Source of the DNA: Closterium sp. NIES-65
Taxonomy: Eukaryota; Streptophyta; Zygnematophyceae; Desmidiales; Closteriaceae
NCBI GenBank assembly: GCA_948144175.1
Contig: CANXME010002057.1
Coordinates: forward strand, 1,263,501 to 1,327,500
Reading direction: 5' to 3'
Length of the DNA stretch: 64,000 nucleotides
Shown: positions 11,321 to 22,383 of the stretch, piece after piece
Numbering within the stretch: position 1 is the stretch's first letter
How the letters are laid out: each line of letters opens with the position of its first letter
The notes under the pieces: generated by a model
The model's input: the letters and a program-made list of their open reading frames with translations, nothing else
What the model was told of the DNA's origin: nothing
Databases searched by the model: none
Translations under genes and position numbers: made by a program

Positions 11321-11534
11321 CTCAGCGGCCTCCGGAAACTGCTGACGCCAGGCGTCGGTCAGGCGGCCAAAGCAGCGACGGGCTGTGTGGGCGCCTCCAC
11401 ACCTCTCCCCTGCACGGTCACCAGTGCGAAGAACGTAGGGGCAGGGACCAAGCGCACCACCGCGCTGACGCTGCAAGTACCACTCACGGAGCTGCTGAGG
11501 GCCGGGGACGGTGCGAGAGCGCTGCTGCTGCTGC

Positions 11535-11578
<44 letters not shown>

Positions 11579-12643
11579 CTGACCACCCCCAGAGCTGCTC
11601 CGCTGGGACGAGCCACTCCGACCCCCGCCTCCACCGCCACCCCCGCCTCCACCGCCACCCCCGTCTCCACTGCCACCTCCCCCACCAGGACCGTCGCTCC
11701 CACCGCCTCCTACGCTACCACCTCCGCCGCCACCTCCGCCTCCACCGCCGCCACTAGTACCTCCACTCCCGCCACCACCCCCACCGCCACCCCCACTCCC
11801 CCCTCCACCCCCACCGCCTCCTCCACCGCCCCCTCTAGCTCCACCCGCTCCCTTGCCCCCCTTGCCCTTGCCAGAGCGGCGTCTGCCGCTGGGGGCAGAC
11901 GCCGCGCCGACCGACTCAAAACCAGCGAGGTCGGCCGCAGCGGCAGAGGCGACAGAGGGCAGCAGGGGGGAAGGACCACACCCCTCAAAGATGGGGGTGC
12001 GAGGGTCACCCCGAGAGGCCCCTACAGCGACAATACTCTTCTCAGCCGCTAGCAGGGACTCCTCAAGGAGGTCGACAGTGAGAGTGGTGGGACAGACAGA
12101 GAGAATTTGGTCCCTAACGACACGAAGGGACTCAGGGAGACGGGTGACGAGAAAGTAGAGAGTGATGTACATGGGAGGAGGGTTCGCAGCGCGGAACTCA
12201 GCAGGAAGGGCAGCACGGTAGCGGGTGTCACTAGCGCGGAGGTGGGTAACGAGGTCAGCAACAGTGGGAAAGGAAGCGAGGTCAGGGAAGAGAAACGGTA
12301 GCATGAGGCGGCTAAGGGCAGCGGAGGAAGGGGAGGAGTAGCGTGCAACTACAGCGTCGTTCAAGGCCTGAGCGGTCTTGCACTGACTAAAGTGGGCACG
12401 CTCAGAGGAAGGGAGGTGGCGACGCACAGCAAGACGTGCAGCAGCATCGCGGGTCGCCCACTTGGAGCGAGCAGCAGAGTCAGCATCAGCAGGCGGGGCA
12501 GGGACAGCACCAGAGACAAAGTCAAAGAGAGAGACCTCATCTATCGCATCACACAGTAAGTACAGCTGCAGGTCTTCAATCCAGACGGCAAAGTCAATGG
12601 CCCTCCCCTCAGCGTCAAAAGTAAGAACATTGGGGGTGGCCAT
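11321..12643 (-). pseudogene. Cop-A Gag, interrupted by Cop-B
   Basis: The start is taken at the conserved MATPNVLTF (12643). The protein is open to the Cop-B insertion and then picks up a few foreign codons (…AECETN) from the Cop-B LTR. It has the capsid-like region, GKGKGGKG basic linker, a Gly-rich tract longer than in Cop-B, a Gln run (about 11520-11580) and the cluster C-X13-C-X3-H-X4-C (about 11375-11450). About 8 of the first 280 residues differ from Cop-B, so the two coding regions are nearly the same. In Cop-A the Gly and Gln tracts do not break the frame, which shows that gag and pol form one ORF in this family. Confidence 0.92.
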
Positions 12644-13842
12644 GGCAGCAGCTGAAAGTCTCACCGGGCTAGGAGAGTCGGGTAGGTCAGTAGCAGAGGA
12701 ACACAGCGCAGGAACAGCAGCACGGCTCCTCAGGTGGCTCGGGCGGCTCGGGCTGCTGGGGCGGCTCGGGCGGCTCGGGCGGCTCGGGCGGCTCGGCTGC
12801 TGGGGCGGCTCAGCTGCTGGGGCGGCTCGGGCGGCTCGGGCGGCTCGGCTGCTGGGGCGGCTCGGCTGCTGGGGCGGCTCGGCTGCTGGGGCGGCTCGGG
12901 CGGCTCGGGCGGCTCGGGCGGCTCGGCTGCTGGGGCGGCTCGGCTGCTGGGGCGGCTCGGCAGCTAGGGCGGCTCGGCTGCTGGGAGATGCAGCTGCGGG
13001 GCCGTCAGGCGCAGCGGCGGGCCGGCAGGTGCAGTGGCAAGGCCGTCAGGCGAAGCGGCGGGCCGCCGGGTGCAGGGGCGGGCAGGCAGGTGCAGCGGCT
13101 GGGCCGGCAGGTGTAGCGGCGGGCCGCTGGGTGCAGTGGCGGGCCGGCAGGTGCAGCAGCGGGGCCTTAGGGTGCAGCGGCGGGCCGTCAGGTGAGGCGG
13201 CGGGGCCGTCAGGTGAGGTGGCGGGCCAGCAGGCGAGGCGGCGGGCCGTCAGGTGAGGCGGCGGGGCCTTCAGGTGAGGTGGCGGGCCAGTAGGTGAGGC
13301 GGCGGGCCGCCAGGTGAGGCGGCGGGGCCGTCAGGTGAGGTGGTGGGCCAGCAGGCGAGGCGGCGGGCCGTCAGGTGATGCGGCGGGCCGGCAGGTGAGG
13401 CGGCGGGCCGTCAGGTGAGGCAGCGGGCCGTCAGGTGAGGCGGCGGGCCGGCAGGCACGGCGGCGAGGCCGTTAGGTGAGGCGGCCGGGCCGGCAGATGC
13501 GGCGGCGAGGCCGGTAGGGTGCAGCGGCGGGGCGGACAGAGGTGCAGCGGCGGGGCCGGCTGCAGCGACGAGGAGGCCGCGCGGCCGACGTGAGGGCGGC
13601 GCGGCGCGGCAGAGCCAAGAGGGCGGTGCGGCGCGGCCGTAAGGCCTGCGCGACGTGGGGCCCGGGCCGCGCGCGCGAAAAAAAAAAAGTCGCGCGCGCG
13701 ACTTTTAGGGCGCCACAAGGGCAGCGCGACACGCACTAGGGGGGGAGCGCGCCTCGGGGAGAATAGGGCGCGCTCCGGGCAGAAAAAAAATCGTGGGTGG
13801 GCCCAAAAAAAACGGTCCTTAAGAGGGACCCGCTCTATACCA
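12644..13842 (-). repeat. Cop-A leader with GC-rich minisatellites and primer site
   Basis: Two repeat blocks are seen on the plus strand: GGCGGCTCGGGC/GGCTCGGCTGCTGGG units (about 12730-12985) and CAGGTGAGGCGGCGGGCCGT units (about 13010-13500). A CGCGCGCG patch with an A run lies at about 13660-13705. The primer site, complementary to TGGTATAGAGCGGG, is at 13829-13842. No protein is supported. Confidence 0.82.
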
Positions 13843-13980
13843 TGTGAAACTGAATGAACAGGAAATGTGTGAACTATGAATGAAGGCAGTACAAATATGA
13901 AACCCTAACTGGGTTGTACCCCCTATGGGATACCCCACTACAGCCTACACAATAGTATAAGCTATAGATATGTTCTGACA
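13843..13980 (-). repeat. Cop-A 5' LTR
   Basis: 138 bp; on the minus strand it begins TGTCAGAACAT and ends TTTCACA next to the primer site. It is only loosely similar to the Cop-B LTR although the coding regions are nearly identical. It looks closer to the LTRs of Cop-F and Cop-G (shared block around TATCCCATAGGGGGTACAA). Confidence 0.92.
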
Positions 13981-16900
13981 GGAGGTTGGCGATGCGTCGC
14001 GTTTCCGGGTCTGGGGGTCTCGAGCTTTTGTTCGCGATTTGTCTGCGGACAAGCTCTCCTCCCGTGCTGTTCCATGCGTCTTCCTCGGCTTTGTCCCGGA
14101 CGCGTCTGGTTGGCAGTTTTACCACTCCACCTCGCGCCGAGTCTTGCCCTCCCAGGACGTCACTTTTGACGAGTCCGTCCCCTACTACCGCCTCTTCCCC
14201 TACCGCAATGCCCCGCTCCCCCCCCCGCCTCTCTTCCTCACGCCAGGTGCTGCTGTTGCAGACCCCCTCCCCCCTTAGGGTGCCGCTCCCTCAGGTGTGT
14301 CTCAGGTAGACCCGGTTGAGCCTGTTGAGGTAGCTGTCGACTCTCGTCCTTCTAGGGGTGCTGAGCCTGGGGGTGCTGAGCCTGGACGTGTGGAGCCTGG
14401 GGGTGTGGAGCCTGGGGGTGTGGAGCCTGGGGGTGCTGAGCTTGGGGGTGTGGAGCCTGGGGGTGTGGAGCCTGGGGGTGCTGAGCCTGGGGGTGCTGAG
14501 CCTGGAGGTGTGGAGCCTGGGGGTGTGGAGCCTCGTGGTGCTGAGCCGCAGAGTCCGGTGTCTGGGGGTTCTGGGTCTGGAGGTACTGGCCCTGTGAGTC
14601 CTACTCCTGGAGGAGCCCTCTCCTTGGAGCAGCTGCGTACGTGGTACTTAGAGTACTGCAGCCTCCGGAGAGGTTCCACTCGTGCCGGACGTACTGCTGG
14701 GACTCGTACTAGTGCTTCTTCTCCCGTTAGGGAGCTCCCCTCCCGCGAGCGGATCCGTGAGTGGTACGAGCGGCGCTGAATTTTCTGAGTGGTGTGCCTC
14801 GTGTTGCGGACCCCACTGGCGTTGGAGCTGCCGCTGGTGCTGCAGACCCGGGCGTTGGAGTTGCTGTTCGTGCTGAGGACCCGGGCGTTGGAGCTGCCGC
14901 TGGTGCTGCGGACCCGGGCGTTGGAGATGCTGCTGGTGCTGACAGCCCGGGCGTTGGAGCTGTTGCTGGTGCTGAGGACCCGGGCGTTGGAGCTGCCGCG
15001 AGTGCTGCGGACCAGGGCGTTGGAGCTGCTGCTGGTGCTGCAGACCCGGGCGTTGGAGCGGCTGCTGGTGCTGACAGCCCGGTCGTTGGAGCTGTTGCTG
15101 GTGCTGCGGACCCGGGCGTTGGAGCTGCCGCTGGTGCTGCGGACCCGGGCGTTGGAGCTGCCGCTGGTGCTGAGGACCCGGGTGGTGGAGCTGCCGCTGC
15201 TGCTGCGGACCCTGGGGCGAGTGTTTCTGCTGACTCTGGTGTCGCTGCTCAGTCCCGGCCGTACTTCGTTCCGCTCCTGCAGCAGGTTCTTGGTCAGCTC
15301 CCTCCTCCTTGTCCTCCTCTCTCCTTAGCGTCTCCTCCGTCTGTCCAGCTGCAGTCGCAGCTACCGTCTCCCTCCTCTCTCCCTGGTCCTGCTCCTTACA
15401 CTGGTCCGACTGGAGGTCTTACTGAGTGTCGTCAGCCTGAGTCTCGCCCTGCGTCACCCGACCGCACTGCTCTCTCTAGCAGTCGTGTCCAGCGTCAGAG
15501 TCTTCCTGTTGTCCCAGGCACTCACCGGATGGCGCTTCGTCCGTCCACTGCTCCACTGCGTGTCCCACTGCCGTCTCCTCCTACTTCTTCTCTTCCTGCT
15601 CTTGCTGACGGGTGGGTCAGACTCTCTTCGTGCTGCCCGTCCTAATGTCACGCGTCTCCTGGCTACTATTGTCACTGACCCTTCCTTTGAGTCTGCTGCT
15701 GCGTCTGCCGTAGTTGCAGAGCTTGTCGACTTTGCTGCTCGCTATCGTCTAGACTACGCTGCTAGCCTAGTTGCTGAGTCTGAGTCTGTCTGTCCTCCGT
15801 CCGTCGGAGGTGAGTGTGCTCTTGGCACTGACGTCCTTGAGGACAGGCAGGAGGAGTTTGAGTGCTTTGCTGCCGCTTTGCCCCATCTCGTGTCCATGCT
15901 TGTTGCCCCTGAGGGAGACCCGGATGCACCAGACATCCCGACCCCACGCTCTTACGCAGAGGCGATGGCTGGTCCCTACTCCTCTCAGTGGCAGTCAGCC
16001 ATGGACACAGAGATGGCTTCCTGGAAGTCCACAGGCACCTACGTCGACGAGGTTCCCCCACCTGGGGCGAACATCGTCAGTGGCATGTGGATTTTCAAGG
16101 TGAAGCGGCCGCCGGGCTCTCCGCCTGTCTTCAAGGCGCGTTACGTTGCACGAGGCTTCAGTCAGCGAGAGGGAGTTGACTTCTTCCAGACCTTCTCCCC
16201 GACCCTGAAGATGACCACTCTTTGGATTCTGCTGCACGTCACCGCTCAGCGTGACTACGAGCTCCACTCGCTTGACTTCAGCACTGCTTTCCTGCAGGGC
16301 AGCCTGCACGAGGAGATCTGGCTGCGCCGTCCACCATGCTTCACTGGGTCGTTCCCTCCTGGTACCCAGTGGAGCCTTCGACGGCCAGTCTACGGTCTCC
16401 GCCAGGCGCCTCGTGAGTGGCACGACACACTGAGGACTACACTTGCGGCTCTTGGGTTCGCGCCTTCTACTGCTGACCCGTCGCTGTTTCTATGCACCGA
16501 CACCTCACTGCCGCTGTTCTACGTCTTTGTGTACGTCGACGACTTGGTCTTTGCTACTGCTGACACTGTGGCACTCGCCTACGTGAAGTCGGAGCTGCAG
16601 AAGAGACACACGTGCACAGACCTGGGTGAACTGACAAGCTATCTTGGCTTGCGGATCACCCGGGACAGAGCACGCCGCACCATCACCTTGACTCAGTCAC
16701 ACATGGTGCAGCAGGTCCTTCAGCACTTCCGCTTCACGTACTCCTCGCCTCAGCCCACTCCTCTGCCTACCGGTCACTCGCTCTCAGCTCTGCCTTCAGA
16801 TGAGTCCGTAGAGCTGAGTGGCCCGTATCCAGAGCTTGTGGGTTGCCTCATGTACCTGATGACCTGCACTCGACCTGACCTTGCATACCCTCCCAGCATT

Positions 16901-17514
16901 CTTGCACGCTATGTCGCTCCCGGCCGTCACCGGAAGGAGCACATGGATGCAGCTAAGAGGGTGTTGCGCTACTTGTGCAGTACGTCGGGCATGGGGCTAG
17001 TGCTTGGAGGGCGAGTCCCAGTTCTTCTCACTGGGCACTCAGACGCCTCTTGGGCAGACGACTAGGCTACTCAGCGGTCGTCTCAGGGTTACTCCTTCAG
17101 TCTTGGCTCTGGTTCTGTTTCTTGTCGTTCTACTCGCTCTTCTTCTGTTCTCAGCTCCAGTTGTGAGGCTGAGATCTACGCCACAGCCATGGCGGCCCAG
17201 GAGCTACGCTGGCTCACCTATTTGCTGACTGACCTTGGAGAGCAGCCTCATTCTCGTCCAGTGCTGTACGTCGACAACAAGGCAACCATTGCCTTGTGTG
17301 AGAAGCACAGACTGGAGCACAGATGAAGCACATTGCTCTGCGTTACTTCCTTGCTCGAGAGCTGCAGCAGCGTGGTCAGCTTTGCCTGCGTTACGTGGCC
17401 TCTGAGGCCAACACTGCTGATGTGTTCACCAAGGCGCTTCAGCCTTGTGACCATCAGCGCTTTTGCACTCTTCTAGGCCTTGTGCCTACTGGACCTCACT
17501 TGCTTACTTCTTGA
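13981..17514 (+). pseudogene. Cop-D integrase tail, RT and RNase H, broken
   Basis: It opens with the GDAS-FRVWGSRAF-like block and SADKLSSRAVPCVFLGF. A stop at 14276-14278 follows the proline run. A hinge of GGVEPGG/GGAEPGG repeats (about 14350-14540) comes next and ends in a stop at 14777-14779. A second low-complexity linker (GVGAAAGAADP units, about 14800-15220) is specific to this copy. RT runs from about 15960, with YVDD at about 16531-16542 intact. RNase H is stopped at 17063-17065, where WADDQ of the sister copies reads WADD-TAG. Further RNase H pieces continue to TADVFTKAL and a TGA at 17512-17514. There are several frame changes, so it is a dead copy, older than A or B. Confidence 0.88.
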
Positions 17515-17747
17515 GTCTGTTTGTACTGTGATCTCTATATATATACCTGCATGTTTACTCTTTTTAGGTTGTGATCATTGTACCTTTTGCTCTATTATAA
17601 ACCTGCATGTGAACTGGTCTTGTGACCACTTGCTTGTGCTCGGAATTTGTGTGGTATCCTTGAGATCCACCCTGAGCTTGTTTTGCCTTGCTTTGCCTTG
17701 ACTGGTCTTGTGACCCCTAGTTCTCCCCCACTTTGCCTATGGGGGTG
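17515..17747 (+). other. Cop-D 3' untranslated region and polypurine tract
   Basis: AT-rich start, then the family-typical block around GAGATCCACCCTGAGCTTG. It ends in TATGGGGGTG directly before the LTR. Confidence 0.7.
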
Positions 17748-17883
17748 TGTCAAACATTATATATATATGTTGTGTTAGTTTAGGCTACAGTAGGTTAGCC
17801 TATAGGGGGTACACAATTCTAGGGTTAGGTACTTGTACTCATTTCACTGCTAGTTCATCCATTCCTGTTCAGTTATTTCAACA
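17748..17883 (+). repeat. Cop-D 3' LTR
   Basis: About 136 bp, begins TGTCAAACATTATATA and ends in TTTCAACA. The exact right end is uncertain by a few bases because the adjoining PLE-E sequence also starts with A/C bases. Confidence 0.85.
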
Positions 17884-19184
17884 ACTCGCCTCTCGACAAG
17901 CTCACCAAGGATAAAGAGCAGTCAGCTGTGAAGGGGTTCTCATTCGAACCTCCTTCAGCTTCCAGACCCTCTAAGAGAAGAGCTATCGAAACTTTAGAAG
18001 CTACTCTTGCTGGGACTACTAACGCTCCGGGTATTACTCCCGTCGTCATGGCGACCCCTATCGCTACTACGACGGTTGCTGGGCAGGAAGCGGTGAAAGA
18101 TTTCCAAGACAACTCTACTACTCGTGACACCATTATGTCCGATTCGTTTGATTTCATCGGAGACTTTGACCTCTCTTTTTTGGAAAAGCAGGCAACTCTG
18201 TCCTATTTTAACACCTTGAAGCAGCAAGCCATTAGTGATTTTAAGAAACATTTCATGAAGTACCGTACGCTGCGACAACAACTCATTTTCATGGAAGAGC
18301 AGCAGAAAAACGGGATCATCCCGCACTCTATCAGGATCAAGCCTTTTAACTTCGTCTGTAACTCTGAAGAGCTCCGACAAGAAGCAGACAAAGATCTTGA
18401 ATCTGCTCGGCTGGCTTATTGCCATAATGCTCAGGCTATCCTGATTTCCATGAAGAAGAAGGCTACTGACAACGCTTTCAGCGACGCTGCTGCTGTTAAT
18501 CAGTCACTCCTGCATCATATCGACAACTTTATTAATCTCAATAAGAAGTCGGATCTCGGCACTAAGAACCCGAAACTCGTTGAAAGTTTGGATTTCTTCA
18601 AAGCGCAAGTGCTGCATGAGTTTAAGACTGCTGTGTCGCTGATCTACATGGAGACTAATATGGCTGAAGTCCTTCTTAAGCAAAAAAAAGAGAAGCTTGA
18701 CGCCAAGAAAGCAGCTGCTGTTACCGAAGCTGAGAACCTGCCTATTGACCCGACGGTTCGTGAGATCGCTCGTCAGGAGGCTGAGAAAATCCTTAAGAAG
18801 TCATCTCCTAAGGCTCCCGCTAAGAAGAAGACCGGCAATGCTGTTAAGGAAAAGGTTCCTGCTTTCAAAAAGTCTAAGCCTAACAAGTCGGGTGTCTATG
18901 TCAGGAAAAGCTCCGTCGCCGCTGATAATAAGACTCGCTCTTCGACCAAGAAAAGCACGAGTTCTAAGAAATCCGGCAAGCAGACTACAGCTAAGAACAA
19001 GAACAATGACGGCAGCAGCGGCAAGAAGCGAACTGATGATGCTGAGCTCACCGCTGTTAAGACAATGGGACATTCCTTCTCAAAAACTGCTAACCGCAGC
19101 GCCAACGGTTCTAACTCTTGCAAAGGTTCTGCACCAAAAAACGGGGGGGGAAGTGGAGGCCGCGGAAAAACGTCTCCACAGTAA
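17884..19184 (+). CDS. PLE-E ORF1: coiled-coil-like protein with basic C-terminal tail (5' part missing)
   Basis: The frame is open from the Cop-D junction to TAA at 19182-19184, about 430 residues, with no stop. I cannot assign a known domain. Roughly the first 60 visible residues contain SRPSKRRAIETLEATLAGTT. The next 180 look helical and rich in Lys, Glu, Gln and Leu (DLSFLEKQATLSYF … FKKHFMKYRTLRQQL). From about residue 265 on it is very Lys/Ser/Ala rich (KKSSPKAPAKKKTG; TRSSTKKSTSSKKSGKQ), like a histone H1 tail, and it ends in a GGGSGGRGK patch. This suggests RNA or DNA binding, as proposed for ORF1 products of retroelements. Its integrity contrasts with the broken RT that follows. The stop overlaps the ATG of the RT ORF as TAATG. 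Confidence 0.7.
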
Positions 19185-19363
19185 TGGACGGCGTGCATGA
19201 TTATGCACTGTTACTCTTCGGACGGTTGACAGAGTACCAGCTGCAGTGTCGTGTGACTAACCGCGGAATCCATAACTACAGCTCCCATTCCTTTTCCACC
19301 AAAGAACTCAACCTACTGAGCCTTGGACTGAAATACATACCTGTTCCTGTTGTTCGTAGTGTC
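19184..19363 (+). pseudogene. PLE-E reverse transcriptase ORF, N-terminal piece
   Basis: The ATG at 19184 shares its A with the ORF1 stop TAA (TAATG). The protein reaches the Penelope-type N-terminal signature: NYSSHSFSTKELNLLSLGLKYIP, of which the cores are LSS-like SSHS, KELNLL and LGLKYIP. This matches the usual start of Penelope-like RTs (ordered 'LS..E..LL..GL.F.P'). The frame is cut by Cop-F after …VVRSV and resumes in phase at 26858. The RT part downstream has frame breaks, so the whole ORF is a pseudogene. Confidence 0.78.
19359..19363. repeat. Target site duplication of Cop-F, left copy (GTGTC)
   Basis: The same five bases occur at 26853-26857 directly after the other LTR. Confidence 0.92.
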
Positions 19364-19495
19364 TTATAAAGTTAGAACGAGAATGGAATGACTATGAACG
19401 AAGTGAGTACAAATAGGAAACCCTAATTGGGTTGTACCCCCTATGGGATACCCCACTATGGCCTACACAAATAAGTAAGCTATACTATTCTGACA
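19364..19495 (-). repeat. Cop-F 3' LTR
   Basis: 132 bp, about 98% identical to 26721-26852. The outer terminal dinucleotide is changed (TT on the plus strand instead of TG). Confidence 0.93.
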
Positions 19496-19707
19496 CACCC
19501 CCATAGGAAAAGTGGGGGAGAACAAGGGGTCACAAGACCAGTCAAGCAAAGCAAAGCAAAGCTCAGGGTGGATCACAAAGTCACCACACATTCCGAGCAC
19601 AAGTTCAAGGGCCACAAGGCCAGTTTACATGCAAGAGCATATATCGAGATATACAAGAGTCAAGCAAGCAAGAACAAGAGTATATATAGGTCAAGGTACA
19701 AGCAAGG

Positions 19708-22383
19708 TCAAGAAGTGAGCAAGTGAGGCAAGACAGGCACAAGACCCAGCTGCGTGCAGCAACGCTGTTGATCACAAGGCGCAAGTGCCTTGGTGAAGAC
19801 ATCAGCAGTGTTGGCCTCAGAGGCCACGTACGCAAGTCGCAACTGTCCATGCTACTGTAGCTCACGAGCAAGAAAGTAGCAAAGAGCAATGTGCTTTGTC
19901 CTGTGCTCTAGTCGCTGCTCTCGACACAAGGCCAGCATGGCCTTGTTGTCAACATACAGGACTAGAGGAGAACGAGGCGGCTCTCCAAGGTCGGTCAGCA
20001 GGTAGTTGAGCCAGCAAAGCTCCTGGGCAGCCATAGCCCCGGCGTAGATCTCAGCCTCACAACTAAAGCCGAGAACAGAAGACGAGCGGGTAGCCCGCCA
20101 CGAAACAGAGCCGGAACCAAGGCTGAAGGTGTAACCCTGTGACGACCGCTGCGTAGCCTGGTCGTCAGCACAAGAAGCGTCCGCGTGCCCAGTGAGGACC
20201 ACTGGACTGCGCCCTCCAAGCACTAGCCCCATGCCCGACGTACTGCACAAGTAGCGCAACACCCTCTTCGCTGCAGCCATGTGCTCTGGTCGGTGTCTCC
20301 CAGGAGCAACATAGCATGCGAGAATGCTAAGAGGGTATGCAAGGTCAGGTCGTGTGCAGGTCATCAGGTACATGAGGCAGCCAACAAGCTCTGCATACGG
20401 ACCACTCGACTCTACGGACTCATCCGAAGGCAGAGCTGAGAGCGAGTGGCGAATAGGCAGAGGAGTGGCCTGAGGCGAGGAGTGCGTGAAGCCGAAGCGC
20501 TGAAGGACCTGCTGCACCATGTGTGACTGAGTCAGGGTAATGGTGCGGCGTGCTCTGTCCCGGGTGATCTGCAAGCCAAGGTAGCTGCGCAGTTCACCCA
20601 GGTCAGTGCACGTGTGTCTCTTCTGCAGCTCGGACTTCACGTGGGCAAGTCCAGCAGTGTCAGCTGTGGCAAAGACCAAGTCGTTGACGTACACGAGGAT
20701 GTAGAACGGCGGCAGAGAGGTGTCGGTGCGCAGAAACAGCGACGGGTCGGCTGTAGAAGGAACAAACCCAAGAGCCGCAAGCGTAGTCCTCAGTGTGTCG
20801 TGCCAATCACGTGGCGCTTGGCGGAGACCGTAGACTGGACGCCGGAGACTCCACTGGGTACCAGGAGGGAAAGACCCAGTGAAGCCAGGTGGGCGACGCG
20901 GCCAGATCTCCTCGTGCAGGCTGCCCTGCAAGAAAGCAGTGCTGAAGTCGAGAGAGTGCAGCTTGTAGTCACGGTGAGCAGCAACGTGCAGCAGTACCCG
21001 AAGAGTGGTCATCTTCGGGGTGGGGGAGAAGGTCTGAAAGTAATCAACTCCCTGCCGCTGACTGAAGCCACGAGCCACGTAACGCGCCTTGAAGACAGGC
21101 GGAGAACCCGGCAGCCGCTTCACCCTGAAAATCCACATGCCACTGACTATGTTCGCCCCAGGAGGGGGAACAGCGTCAACGTAGGTGCCTGTGGACTTCG
21201 AGGAAGCCATCTCTGCATCCATAGCTGCCTGCCACTGAGAGGAGTAGGGACCCTCTATCGCCTCCGCGTAAGAGCGCGGAGTCGGGATGTCTAGTGCATC
21301 CGGGTCTCCCTCAGGGGCGAGCAGTACAGACTCGAGATGAGGTGAAGCGGCGGCCAGACACTGGACCTCCTCCTGCCTGTCCTCAAGGACGTCCGTGCCA
21401 AGGGCACACTCACCCCCGACGGACGGAGGACAGGCAGACTCAGACTCAGCGACAAGACCAGCAGCGTAGTCTAGACGACAGCGCGCAGCAATGTCGACGA
21501 GCTCAGTGACAAGGGCAGACGCAGCAGAAGACTCGAAAGAAGGGTCAGTGACAGCAGTAGCAAGGAGACGCGTGACAGTAGGAGTGGCAGCACGAAGAGA
21601 GTCCGACTCCGCGTCGGCAAGGGCAGGAAGAGAGGACTCAGAAGGAGAAGGCAAAGGGGCACGCAGAAGAGCTGTGGACGGACGCAGAGACATCCGGTGC
21701 GTGCCAAGGACAGGAGGAGGACGCTGAAGCGAACCGCGACCACTAGTGCGTGCAGGACGAACAGGTGACGCAGGACGAGACGCAGGCTCACGACGCTCAG
21801 TAAGACCTCCAGTCGGACTAGCGTAGGATGAAGGAGCAGGCAAAGGGGAGGCAGGATGTAGCTGTGACTGGGACTGGACAGGCTGTGGACCCTGTAAGGG
21901 AGGAGGAGGAGGACCAGAAGAAGGTGTAAGACAAAGAACCTGCTGTAGGAGCGGAACGAAGTACGGTCGGGGCCGCGTGGCGTTGCTAGAAACAGCAGGG
22001 ACAGCACCAGTACTCCCAGCAGGAGTACTCGCTCCAGTAGCACCTCCAGTAGAACCTCCAGTAGCTCCACAACCCCCAGCAGCACCAAGAGCACTGCCAG
22101 TCAGACCGCCAGCAGTAGTCTCAACCCCAACACCCTCAGCAGCACCAGCTCCAGGAGAACCCTCAGGCCCAGCAGCTCCAGCACCCACAGCATGAGCACC
22201 TCCGGGACGCGCGGTAGCAGCACCCTCTGCAGCCGAAGAACCTCCAGCACCAGCAGTACGCCTCCAGCGCCGGGCAAACCACTCACGCAGCTCCTGTGGG
22301 GAGAGTGGCTCTCGGCACGACGAAGCACCTCCAGGCGGAGAACCTCCAGGCGAAGAAGCTCCAGGCTCAGCACCCTCAGGCAA
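19708..22383 (-). pseudogene. Cop-F reverse transcriptase and RNase H
   Basis: After the GGAEP hinge and Pro/Ala linker, RT shows SSQWQAAMDAEM, KLHSLDFSTAFLQGSL and VYGLRQAPRDWHD. The catalytic motif reads YVND instead of YVDD (about 20681-20692), removing a metal-binding Asp. RNase H has TGHADASCADD (Trp to Cys) and YVDNKAMLALC. At 19852-19854 a TAG replaces the CAG of the conserved ELQQ motif, cutting the last 48 codons, whose frame continues to a TGA at 19708-19710. The element therefore cannot copy itself without help from another copy. Confidence 0.9.

Larger units (their letters stand above)
11321..13980 (-). mobile_element. Cop-A, 5' part (gag, leader, 5' LTR)
   Basis: This is the proximal half of the minus-strand element whose pol lies at 1-3804. 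It ends at the 5' LTR (13843-13980), beyond which Cop-D pol resumes. If the insertion made a 5-bp duplication, GGAGG (13981-13985) would be one copy; the other is left of the window. Confidence 0.93.
13981..17883 (+). mobile_element. Cop-D, Ty1/Copia element, 3' half
   Basis: Plus-strand copy starting inside the integrase C-terminal region at the Cop-A junction and ending with its own 3' LTR. Its 5' half lies beyond the left edge, on the far side of Cop-A. It is inserted in ORF1 of PLE-E. Confidence 0.9.
17884..19363 (+). mobile_element. PLE-E, Penelope-like element, first segment
   Basis: It holds the 3' part of ORF1 and the first 60 codons of the RT ORF. It continues at 26853 after the Cop-F insertion. 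Removing Cop-F and one copy of GTGTC (19359-19363 / 26853-26857) restores an open frame across the joint. The 5' part of PLE-E lies left of the window beyond Cop-D. Confidence 0.82.
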
